Assembly: GCF_004000985.1 (NCBI RefSeq)
Contig: NZ_BIMH01000039.1
Span: 1 to 46,318 of the forward strand
Direction of reading: 5' to 3'
Source of the DNA: Paenibacillus validus NBRC 15382
GTDB taxonomy: Bacteria; Bacillota; Bacilli; Paenibacillales; NBRC-103111
DNA: 46,318 bases
Shown here: one piece after another, positions 36,284 through 43,039 of the stretch
How positions within the stretch are numbered: position 1 is the first letter of the stretch
How the letters are laid out: the number at the start of each line of letters is the position of its first letter
The notes under the pieces: generated by a model
Told to the model about the DNA's origin: nothing
Database searches by the model: none
The model's input: only the letters and a program-made list of their open reading frames with translations
Position numbers and translations under genes: made by a program

Positions 36284-36940
36284 ATGGCTGTGATTGTGGT
36301 TGGGGGAATGATCGGGCTTGGCAAAACATCGGTGGCCACGCTGCTCGGACAAGCATTGCATTCCGAAGTGTTCTTCGAAAGTGTGGACGATAATCCGATT
36401 TTGCCTTTATTTTATACGGCTTCACCGGAAGAAATCGAGAAAAAAAGGTATCCGTTTTTACTTCAGCTGCACTTTTTAAATTCGAGATTCAAAGCGATCA
36501 AACAGGCGCTTGTACATAACCGCAACGTGCTCGATCGAAGCATTTATGAGGATTGGTATTTCGCCAAGGTCAATTTGGAGCTGGGCCGCATCAGTCCGCT
36601 GGAGTTTGAGGTGTACGAAGGGTTAGCCGATAATATGATGTCCGAGCTCGCCGAGCTTCCGAAGAAAGCTCCCGATCTTATGGTCTATTTGAAAGGCTCC
36701 TTCGACACGGTGATGCACCGCATCAGTCTTCGGGGACGCAGCTTCGAGCAGGATGCGTCGCTGGTGGAATACTACCGTCTCTTATGGTCCGGCTACGACC
36801 ACTGGGTCATGAACCATTATAACGCTTCCGAGGTGTTGATCGTGGACATGGATCAGATGGATGTCGTCCACCGCCCGGAAGATGCGGCTGCGCTTGTGGC
36901 CGCCGTGAAAGAAAAGCTGATGGACTTGCAAATCGTCTAA
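36284..36940 (+). CDS. Deoxynucleoside kinase (dGK/dAK family)
   Basis: 218 aa from ATG 36284 with AAAGGGG seven bases upstream; an earlier ATG at 36230 has no site. P-loop GGMIGLGKTSVA near residue 8, FESVDDNPILPLFY (nucleoside contact), LDRSIYEDWYFAK (DRS motif, catalytic Asp/Arg), and LID-like RISLRGRSFEQDASLVEYYR. It phosphorylates deoxyadenosine or deoxyguanosine for dNTP salvage. B. subtilis has two tandem members (dgk and dck); only one is seen here, so its base preference is not assigned. Confidence 0.88.
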   Translation: MAVIVVGGMIGLGKTSVATLLGQALHSEVFFESVDDNPILPLFYTASPEEIEKKRYPFLLQLHFLNSRFKAIKQALVHNRNVLDRSIYEDWYFAKVNLELGRISPLEFEVYEGLADNMMSELAELPKKAPDLMVYLKGSFDTVMHRISLRGRSFEQDASLVEYYRLLWSGYDHWVMNHYNASEVLIVDMDQMDVVHRPEDAAALVAAVKEKLMDLQIV

Positions 36941-37040
36941 GGTGCGCAGCGTCGCCGGCGCAGTGCTCTCCTCGCGGGGGAGACCAGGGAAAGCGGGCGG
37001 AACGCCGCCCGCTCCAAGAGCCTCCGGCCTAGGGGTTCGC

Positions 37041-37070
37041 AAAAATACCGTCCGGACAAGTCCGGACGGT
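37041..37070 (-). terminator. Strong palindromic terminator for the 52-aa gene
   Basis: ACCGTCCGGAC at 37047-37057 and GTCCGGACGGT at 37060-37070 form a perfect 11-bp stem with a two-base loop. On the minus strand it is followed by ATTTTTG, so it fits the small gene at 37174-37332. Two more GC-rich hairpins without T-runs lie to the left (36992-37013) after the kinase gene. Confidence 0.65.
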
Positions 37071-37173
37071 TTGCTGTGCATGCGCCCTGTACGGGCGTCA
37101 TCTCCGGGATGCAAGTCCCGAATGGGGCCTGGGCCAGAGCTGGTTGCCCCTGCCGCTCAGGCTGCGGCGCACG

Positions 37174-37332
37174 TTATTGATCGTTCGTCCGGATCGGTTG
37201 ACCGGACGATGCCGGCGCATCCTGTTCCGTCGCTTCTACGCCTAAGTCGTAGCGGGGATGCACGCCCGTATCCTCGTACTTCGTCTGCGGATCGCCGTCG
37301 GTTTCCGGCGCGAATCGTTCCTCGTTTGGCAT
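37174..37332 (-). CDS. Small acidic protein, 52 aa, unknown
   Basis: Reads MPNEERFAPETDGDPQTKYE and ends at TAA 37174-37176. AGGGAGG lies eleven bases before ATG 37330-37332, and a strong minus-strand terminator follows at 37041-37070, so it has a complete expression unit. Composition is polar and acidic (many Glu, Asp, Pro, Thr, Gln), with no hydrophobic segment, so probably a disordered soluble peptide. No family recognised. It lies next to the Gln-rich gene on the same strand. Confidence 0.55.
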   Translation of the reverse strand: MPNEERFAPETDGDPQTKYEDTGVHPRYDLGVEATEQDAPASSGQPIRTNDQ

Positions 37333-37487
37333 TTCTGGCAAAGCCTCCCTTGTCCATGGCGGTAATAGGTAGTTTCACCGTTCCGGTGGAGGCTTATCCG
37401 CAGCAGAACAAACGATCCAGGACGATGCCGGGCTGATCCCGCAATTTTCGCTCGCTGGAAGAGAGGACCGGAGTTTGAGCAGCCCTG

Positions 37488-37808
37488 TTACATAACGTTC
37501 AGGGGGGAGGACGGGGACGGTTGATTTTGCGAAGTTTGGATCAGCATGTCCATTTGCTGGATACACTGCTGCAAACGCCCCTGAATTTCCACGATCCGGC
37601 GCTGCTGGGCGTTCATTTGCGTTTCCACCTGCGATTGCGCCTGCTGCAGATCCATTTGCACCTGGACGAATTGCTGCTGCAGCTGCCGCAGCCTTTGCGA
37701 GAAATTGTTCAGGCCGGTTTTGTTTAACGCCTGCTGCGCTTCCTGGGCTTGCTGCATGTGCTGCAGCTGCTGCTGTTCCAAAAATTGTTGATACGATACG
37801 TTTTGCAT
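37488..37808 (-). CDS. Glutamine-rich coiled-coil protein, unknown
   Basis: 106 aa with an excellent ribosome binding site (AAGGAGGATATCGCC before ATG 37806-37808). 34 of 106 residues are Gln by my count. The chain is almost wholly helical with heptad-like spacing of Leu, Val, Ile and Met (QRLRQLQQQFVQVQMDLQQA), a single Cys near residue 83, and a Pro/Ser-rich end. It probably forms an oligomeric coiled coil. It could be a spore-associated or structural protein, but nothing specific supports that. Not part of a recognised family. Confidence 0.65.
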   Translation of the reverse strand: MQNVSYQQFLEQQQLQHMQQAQEAQQALNKTGLNNFSQRLRQLQQQFVQVQMDLQQAQSQVETQMNAQQRRIVEIQGRLQQCIQQMDMLIQTSQNQPSPSSPLNVM

Positions 37809-38041
37809 GGCGATATCCTCCTTGACAGTAGCTGTTCGCGTGTATTATTCGTCCTCCGGTCTGGATTTATTCGCCAGCGTCCGCCCGGCAGTCTCGTTCT
37901 GTTCCGTTCCGGCCAAGACGGCTGCGGCTCCCGGTAAATTGCCCGTTATATCGACCGATTAGTGGCGGGAATTCGGGAATTGTGATAAATTTTTGGAAGC
38001 GCATCATTGATCTATATGAGAAACGGGAAGGACCGAACGAT

Positions 38042-39142
38042 TTGACAAATGTAAAAAAAATTTCGAAGCCGAAGCTGTTGGAGCTGGATCTCGTTCGGGC
38101 TGCAGCGATTTTGGCGGTTCTCATCATTCATGCGACGGCGGACGCTACAGTTGAACTGGCGTTCGGCAGCGGTTCGCAAGCGATGTACCTGACGTTGAAT
38201 AAACTGAGCAATTTCGCCGTACCGGTGTTTATTTTACTCAGCGGTCTCGTATTGTTTTACCGGTATCAGGACGATTTCGGGGGAAAGCAGGCGCTCTTGT
38301 TTTATGTGCGCCGGGTGCGGCAAGTATTGTTCCCTTATTTGATCTGGTCGTTGTTTTACTACTTGTACAATCAGTGGATCTATGACCGTGCCCGGCTCCA
38401 TTTCGATGCGGCGGAATTCGGGGAGCTGCTGCCGTGGGCGGACGCCTCGTACCACTTGTATTTCATGATCATTATCGTGCAATTTTATTTGATATTCCCG
38501 CTGCTGATGTGGATGTGCAAGGCTTGGCCGTCATTTCGGCGCTATCTGGTATGGATCGGGCTGGCCGTCCATGCAGGGCTGTACGCGTACCATTATTGGG
38601 TGAGGCCGTTCGATCACATGGCTTCGCTATGCATCAATTATTTCAGCATGTTCGCGCTGGGCGGTTGGATGGGGCTGTACTACGAGCGGTTCTCGGGGTG
38701 GCTGCGGGCCAATTTCGCCTGGGTGTCAACCCTGACGCTGTTGATCGGCTGCGCGTTCGTCGGCCTGTTTGTGGCCGAAGGCCGGTTCCGTCTCCAGCTT
38801 CCCGGGTACGGCTACCAGCTGTTGTTCTTCGGATATGCCGCCTTCGTCTCCATGACGCTCATCCGTCTCTGCCAAATCGCTCTTGCGCGGTGGAAGTTGA
38901 TATCGCGTCTGTTGACGAGTTTAGGAGCCGTATCGTTCGGCGTCTATTTGATGCATCCGGCTGTGCTGACGTATTACAAGACGCATGTTACGCTTCCCGG
39001 CGGGTCGATCGCCATGTACCACGCTTATACGTTCGGCGCTTTTCTTGCAAGCCTGATCGTCCCGTGGGTGCTCGTGTACGCGTACGGACGGATCATGAAG
39101 CTGCTGCGCAAGAAACCTGTCCGGACGAAGGCCGGCGCCTGA
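38042..39142 (+). CDS. Membrane-bound acyltransferase (family 3)
   Basis: About 366 aa from TTG 38042 (GGAAGGA nine bases upstream); an in-frame GTG at 37982 would add 20 residues but has a poorer site. About ten transmembrane segments. The opening ELDLVRAAAILAVLIIHATA, with the conserved Arg and His, and VPVFILLSGLVLFYRYQDDF are typical of acyltransferase_3 (OafA/WecH-like) proteins; the end has VSFGVYLMHPAVLTYYK. Such enzymes O-acylate sugars or wall and exopolysaccharide components at the membrane. The acceptor cannot be told. Confidence 0.85.
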   Translation: MTNVKKISKPKLLELDLVRAAAILAVLIIHATADATVELAFGSGSQAMYLTLNKLSNFAVPVFILLSGLVLFYRYQDDFGGKQALLFYVRRVRQVLFPYLIWSLFYYLYNQWIYDRARLHFDAAEFGELLPWADASYHLYFMIIIVQFYLIFPLLMWMCKAWPSFRRYLVWIGLAVHAGLYAYHYWVRPFDHMASLCINYFSMFALGGWMGLYYERFSGWLRANFAWVSTLTLLIGCAFVGLFVAEGRFRLQLPGYGYQLLFFGYAAFVSMTLIRLCQIALARWKLISRLLTSLGAVSFGVYLMHPAVLTYYKTHVTLPGGSIAMYHAYTFGAFLASLIVPWVLVYAYGRIMKLLRKKPVRTKAGA

Positions 39143-39209
39143 AGAGTGATATTTTCACGCGTACGCTCATACAATGAACTGTACAAGTTGTAGGAGAGGA
39201 GGGCGTACG

Positions 39210-39491
39210 ATGGGGAAAGGCACGAAGAACATCGTGTTTATGGGATTGACGCTCGGCATGATCGCTTTCGCGGTGCCGAGCCTCGATCTCAGGGCATGGA
39301 CGTCGCCCGGCACGATTTTCGGGTTGGTGTGGATCGGGTTCGCGCTGTTGGTCGTGGCCGCGCATCTGCATGAGTTGCTGGGCGTGGAGGAAGAGCAGAA
39401 GCGCACGCTGTTGAAGATCAAGCGGATGAAGCGCTGGCAGCTTCAGCAAGCGGTGACCGGCAAGCGGAAGGTGCTGCAGGTCCGCAGGTAA
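39210..39491 (+). CDS. Small two-pass membrane protein, unknown
   Basis: 93 aa from ATG 39210, with GGAGGG six bases upstream. Two hydrophobic segments (NIVFMGLTLGMIAFAVPSL and GTIFGLVWIGFALLVVAAHL) are followed by a strongly basic, helical cytoplasmic tail (RTLLKIKRMKRWQLQQA, then KRKVLQVRR). Topology suggests both ends inside. No family recognised. It lies 67 bases after the acyltransferase, possibly the same transcript. Confidence 0.7.
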   Translation: MGKGTKNIVFMGLTLGMIAFAVPSLDLRAWTSPGTIFGLVWIGFALLVVAAHLHELLGVEEEQKRTLLKIKRMKRWQLQQAVTGKRKVLQVRR

Positions 39492-39496
39492 ATAAG

Positions 39497-39544
39497 AAAA
39501 GTCCGTACTCCCTCTGATCGTGAGGAAAGGTGCGGACTTTTTTT
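39497..39544 (+). terminator. Rho-independent terminator
   Basis: AAAGTCCGTAC pairs with GTGCGGACTTT (one G-U), with an inner CCTC/GAGG stem, followed by a T-run. Five bases after the stop of the small membrane protein. Confidence 0.8.
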
Positions 39545-39566
39545 CGGCTTTCTCCGGTCGGACCCT

Positions 39567-39893
39567 TCACACGATCAGCGCGATGGCAAGCAAATCGAAC
39601 AGCGCAAGCGGCAGAATGACGTTGCTGTAGTAAGGGTCGTAGGGGAAATACGGATAAGGCAGGAAAGCGCGGCTGTGACCTTGCAGCACCTGCAGGTACA
39701 CGTAATAATGGTCGATATGTACCATGATGCCTTCATGCGTTCCGCCATGCACCATTTGCACCCGTACGTGCCTGTGCATGTGCTGCACGCATGCCGCATG
39801 AATTTTTGCTTTGCACTTCGTCAGCGTGTCGATTTCCTTAACGTCCAACTCGAACACGGTCTGGGGTTGAGCCGGATAAGGCGCATTCATCAT
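39567..39893 (-). CDS. His/Tyr-rich small protein, unknown
   Basis: 108 aa, AGGAGG six bases before ATG 39891-39893. The middle is rich in His (IHAACVQHMHRHVRVQMVHG, THEGIMVHIDHYYVYLQVLQ); the strand pattern VRVQMVHGGTHEGIMVHID resembles a short SH3- or LSm-like beta barrel. Then a Pro/Tyr-rich part (LPYPYFPYDPYYSN) and a hydrophobic C-terminal stretch (VILPLALFDLLAIALIV) that could sit in a membrane. Pro/Tyr-rich and His-rich sequence is common in spore coat proteins, but that link is inference. No named family recognised. Confidence 0.65.
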   Translation of the reverse strand: MMNAPYPAQPQTVFELDVKEIDTLTKCKAKIHAACVQHMHRHVRVQMVHGGTHEGIMVHIDHYYVYLQVLQGHSRAFLPYPYFPYDPYYSNVILPLALFDLLAIALIV

Positions 39894-39978
39894 CAGCCAC
39901 CTCCTGAAAAATATACATCTACTTCTATCCTATGCGGAGCCGAGCCTTCCGATTACAGTACTGCCCGGCTTCGTTTCG

Positions 39979-39987
39979 TGGTATGAT
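39979..39987 (+). promoter_or_regulatory. Extended -10 promoter of ytoI
   Basis: TG-G-TATGAT at 39979-39987, 48 bases before the ATG at 40035. There is no clear -35 box. Confidence 0.5.
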
Positions 39988-40034
39988 AATGGGTAATACA
40001 GGATGATACAGCGAGCCGAAGGAAGGTGGAACAG

Positions 40035-41381
40035 ATGGACGAATTCGGTCCCATGAATCACGACACGTCAACCAAGCACGAGCAAATTTTAAAATATATC
40101 GAAGGGCTGCCTATCGGCAGCAAAATTTCAGTGCGCAAAGTCGCCGAGAAGCTGGGCGTCAGCGAAGGAACGGCCTATCGGGCCATCAAGGAAGCCGATG
40201 CGATCGGGCTGGTCGCAACGAAAGAGCGCGTAGGCACGGTACGCGTGGAGAAGAAGCTGCGCGATCAGATGGACAAGCTGACGTTCGCCGAAGTGGTGAA
40301 CATGGTCGACGGGGAAGTGCTCGGCGGCCTTGACGGGCTGGAGAAGACGCTGCACAAATTCGTCATCGGAGCGATGCAGCAGGATGCGATGATGCGTTAT
40401 ATCGATCCGGGCAGCCTATTGATCGTCGGCAACCGGGCCAAGGCGCATCTTTGTGCCTTGGAGCAGGGGGCGGGCGTGCTTATTACCGGGGGCTTCGGGA
40501 CGAGCGACGAGGTGAAGCAGCTGGCTGACACGCTGCAGCTGCCGATCATCTCCAGCAGCTACGACACGTTCACCGTTGCTTCGATGATTAACCGGGCCAT
40601 CTATGACCGGCTGATCAAGAAAAAGATTTTGCTGATTGAAGACATTCTGACGCATCCGATGCGGGTGTTTGTGCTGAAGGCGAATCATACGATAGAGGAT
40701 TGGCAGCGGCTGCACGAAGAGACGGGCCACAGCCGTTTTCCGATCGTCGACGAGTGGAACCGGGTGATCGGCATCATCACCTCGCGCGACTTGATCGGCG
40801 CCGGGCCGACGCAAACGCTCGATAAGTTGATGACCCGCAATCCGGTTACCGCGATGGCGAATACGTCGGTCGCTTCGGCCGCCCACCTGATGGTGTGGGA
40901 GGGGATCGAACTGCTGCCGATCGTCGACGCGGGGCGTAAAATCGTCAGCGTCATCAGCCGCCAGGACGTGCTGAAGGCGATGCAGCACGTGCAGCGCCAG
41001 CCGCAGCACGGGGAGACGTTCGAGGATTTGATCTGGGCAGGCTTCAGCGAGGAGAAGGACGCCGGCGGCCAGCTTGTATTCCGGGGTACGATCACGCCGC
41101 AAATGATTAACCGCCTCGGCACCGTATCCGAGGGCGTGTTGACCGTACTTATGACGCAGGCGGCCTACCATGCGATGCAGGATGTGAAGAAGGGCGACAT
41201 CGTCGTCGACAACATGTCTTCCTACTTCGTCAAACCGGTGCAAATCGACAGCCTGGTCGAAATTCGCCCGAAAATGATCGAGGTCAGCCGCAAATTCGGC
41301 AAGCTCGATGTAGAGATGTTCCACGGGGGCGCGCTTGTAGCGAAGGCGATGCTGACCGCGCAGGTCATCGAGCCGGGGTAA
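40035..41381 (+). CDS. ytoI: DRTGG/CBS/hotdog-domain protein YtoI
   Basis: 448 aa from ATG 40035, with GGAAGG eight to nine bases upstream (GTG 40026 overlaps that site). Domains in order: an N-terminal winged helix (ISVRKVAEKLGVSEGTAYRA), a DRTGG domain at ~80-190 (GSLLIVGNRAKAHLCALEQG), a CBS pair at ~195-310 (IGIITSRDLIGAG, VVSVISRQDVLKAMQ type), and a hotdog thioesterase-like C terminus (MSSYFVKPVQIDSLVEIRPK). This order is that of YtoI. It probably senses an adenine nucleotide through CBS and DRTGG; its target is unknown. It converges with ytpI, as expected for the conserved region. Confidence 0.92.
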   Translation: MDEFGPMNHDTSTKHEQILKYIEGLPIGSKISVRKVAEKLGVSEGTAYRAIKEADAIGLVATKERVGTVRVEKKLRDQMDKLTFAEVVNMVDGEVLGGLDGLEKTLHKFVIGAMQQDAMMRYIDPGSLLIVGNRAKAHLCALEQGAGVLITGGFGTSDEVKQLADTLQLPIISSSYDTFTVASMINRAIYDRLIKKKILLIEDILTHPMRVFVLKANHTIEDWQRLHEETGHSRFPIVDEWNRVIGIITSRDLIGAGPTQTLDKLMTRNPVTAMANTSVASAAHLMVWEGIELLPIVDAGRKIVSVISRQDVLKAMQHVQRQPQHGETFEDLIWAGFSEEKDAGGQLVFRGTITPQMINRLGTVSEGVLTVLMTQAAYHAMQDVKKGDIVVDNMSSYFVKPVQIDSLVEIRPKMIEVSRKFGKLDVEMFHGGALVAKAMLTAQVIEPG

Positions 41382-41450
41382 GCGGTGGGGCGACGGAGAG
41401 GGCGGAGGCGAGCCCTTTTTATTTCAGGGCGTACCGCTGCCCCAACGTCA

Positions 41451-41488
41451 TAAGGGCGGAAGCACGTCGTACGCGCTTTCCGCCCTTA
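41451..41488. terminator. Hairpin between ytoI and ytpI
   Basis: TAAGGGCGGA pairs with TCCGCCCTTA around a loop that is itself partly palindromic (GTACG). It sits between converging genes; a shorter GGGC/GCCC stem with T5 at 41404-41420 lies closer to ytoI. Either may end transcription. Confidence 0.5.
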
Positions 41489-41534
41489 CACGCAGCTTCC
41501 ACCGAAGCATGCCGTCCAACCGGCCGCCAACCGC

Positions 41535-41831
41535 TTAAGCCTTCCGACTGTAGTGGCTGTGGTTGCGGAGACCGGCGAACAAATTGAACAAACCGAGCAA
41601 TAAGCACACCGTCCCGAAAATGCGGCGCGTGACGGAATCCGTAAAGAAAAACAGCTGGGAGACGGCGATGACAATCAGCATCAGGCCCATGAAAATGTTC
41701 ATCCTCGCCCCGTAAAGTCCGCGCTGTTTCGGATCGGCCGCTCGCCGAAACCGAAAGCTGTAATACACCGAGAACACGACGAAAATAATAATCAGCACGC
41801 TAAGCATCCATTGTATTGTTGGCAGCGTCAT
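41535..41831 (-). CDS. ytpI: YtpI-family membrane protein
   Basis: 98 aa from ATG 41829-41831; earlier in-frame starts at 41846 and 41858 are possible, as no choice has a strong ribosome binding site. Three hydrophobic segments (MLSVLIIIFVVFSVYYSF; MGLMLIVIAVSQLFFF; IFGTVCLLLGLFNLFAGLRN) with a basic linker (RFRRAADPKQRGLYGARM). It fits YtpI in length, topology and position next to ytoI, ytrI and ytrH. Function unknown. It lies 72 bases after ytrI on the same strand. Confidence 0.82.
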   Translation of the reverse strand: MTLPTIQWMLSVLIIIFVVFSVYYSFRFRRAADPKQRGLYGARMNIFMGLMLIVIAVSQLFFFTDSVTRRIFGTVCLLLGLFNLFAGLRNHSHYSRKA

Positions 41832-41903
41832 TTCTTGCAAGCACATCCTTATGGCCAAGTGTCTGTAATCACTTTATCGATTTCAGACTTGGAAATCAAC
41901 TGG

Positions 41904-42413
41904 TCACGGTACCGGGATGCGTTTCCACTCTTTTACGGTCACCCACACCTTCAATTCCGACTGGGTCAGGACGATCCACTTCACAGACTGCACCATATAG
42001 TCGTTATCCATCACGCCGAGCATCGGCTTTTCATACAAAATTTGCTCGTATACCTCGGGCATGGCGGCGAATTCGGAAATTTTACGCCCCACAACGACGG
42101 GCTTCAACTGGGAATGAATGCGTCGTTTAAGCTCGCTTTCGGTCAATTTGTCCAGGGTTGTGTGCTCGCCCGGTTCGATATAAATGTTTAGCAAATTGAT
42201 CGTCGTTTGCTGATTTTTCGTTTTGCGCAAATCGGCGACCTCGCCTTCCAGCCGGCTTTTTTCTGCGAGCAGCTCGCGGTTTTCCACGATCATCATGTTC
42301 AGCCGCTGATTGTAAATGCTCAGGAACAGCGCCGCTCCGATCACCATGCCGGCGATCACGAGTCCGACAGCGCGCAAATAGCCGAATCCGGTTTCGAAGG
42401 GAGGGACTCTCAC
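41904..42413 (-). CDS. ytrI: Sporulation membrane protein YtrI
   Basis: 169 aa from GTG 42411-42413, which overlaps the ytrH stop by four bases (GTGA) and has GGGAGGG eight bases upstream. One transmembrane segment (LRAVGLVIAGMVIGAALFLS) near the start is followed by a coiled coil (MMIVENRELLAEKSRLEGEV) and a C-terminal folded domain (LKPVVVGRKISEFAAMPEVY, WIVLTQSELKVWVTVKEWKR). In Bacilli YtrI and YtrH are sigma-E-controlled and needed for normal sporulation. The N terminus is in the cytoplasm and the bulk on the outer side of the membrane. Confidence 0.87.
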   Translation of the reverse strand: MRVPPFETGFGYLRAVGLVIAGMVIGAALFLSIYNQRLNMMIVENRELLAEKSRLEGEVADLRKTKNQQTTINLLNIYIEPGEHTTLDKLTESELKRRIHSQLKPVVVGRKISEFAAMPEVYEQILYEKPMLGVMDNDYMVQSVKWIVLTQSELKVWVTVKEWKRIPVP

Positions 42414-42742
42414 CCGGTGTTCCCTCCCCGGCAGATCCATTGGATCAAGGTCGTCCCCATATGCGCGCCGACGAAGGCGCAGACGATGTACATCATTTGC
42501 TGAATCGCCGGAGAGATTTGCCCATCCTGAAAATGCGTCTCGATCGCCCGGATCGGATCGATCGTCCCGCCGATGGCGGCGACCATCGCCCAAATTTTGA
42601 TTTGCTCGGCAATGTTCAGCATTTTGTGAACCGGGGGCTCCAGCGTAATAACCGAACAGATGCCGGCGAGCATGGTGCCTCCCAGCACTACCCCGAACGC
42701 TACAAAGAAATCCAACAAGCATTTTGCCCAAAATGATGCCAC
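42410..42742 (-). CDS. ytrH: Sporulation membrane protein YtrH
   Basis: 110 aa from GTG 42740-42742, with AAGGAGGG seven bases upstream. Three hydrophobic segments: CLLDFFVAFGVVLGGTMLAG, IKIWAMVAAIGGTIDPI and MMYIVCAFVGAHMGTTLIQW. IGGTIDPIRAIE is a conserved stretch of YtrH. First gene of the ytrH-ytrI pair, divergent from dnaE as in Bacillus relatives. A sporulation promoter is expected in the gap to dnaE but was not identified. Confidence 0.9.
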   Translation of the reverse strand: MASFWAKCLLDFFVAFGVVLGGTMLAGICSVITLEPPVHKMLNIAEQIKIWAMVAAIGGTIDPIRAIETHFQDGQISPAIQQMMYIVCAFVGAHMGTTLIQWICRGGNTG

Positions 42743-42995
42743 TTCCAGGCCCTCCTTTTTTGCTGCGAATCTTCAGATCGACGAACGCATGAGCGAAAAT
42801 TCAAGCTATCGCCGGCTGTCTGCAAACGAATCGCATGCGCCTCCTCCGGCTGTTCGCCTACATTCGGCTTACGTTCTTTCGCCGGACCGGCAGCCTCTAC
42901 CCCGGCCGGACCGCTCGCGGACACGTGCTGCGTCGTCCAAGCCGGGCTTGACCGATGCTTATACTATCATCTATATGGCACACTTGTTCGCATTA

Positions 42996-43004
42996 TGCTA
43001 AAAT
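42996..43004 (+). promoter_or_regulatory. Candidate extended -10 promoter of dnaE
   Basis: TG-C-TAAAAT at 42996-43004, 36 bases before the dnaE start. A second option, TTGACC at 42948-42953 with TATATG at 42972-42977 (spacing 18), lies upstream. The rest of the 297-base gap (42743-43039) holds no gene that I can support. Confidence 0.45.
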
Positions 43005-43039
43005 ATTTTGTAATGAATATGGAGCGGGGAGGCTGCGGT

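Noticed and set aside
36992..37013. GC-rich hairpin after the deoxynucleoside kinase as a terminator
   Set aside because: Good stem (AGCGGGCGG/CCGCCCGCT) but no T-run follows on either strand, so not called.
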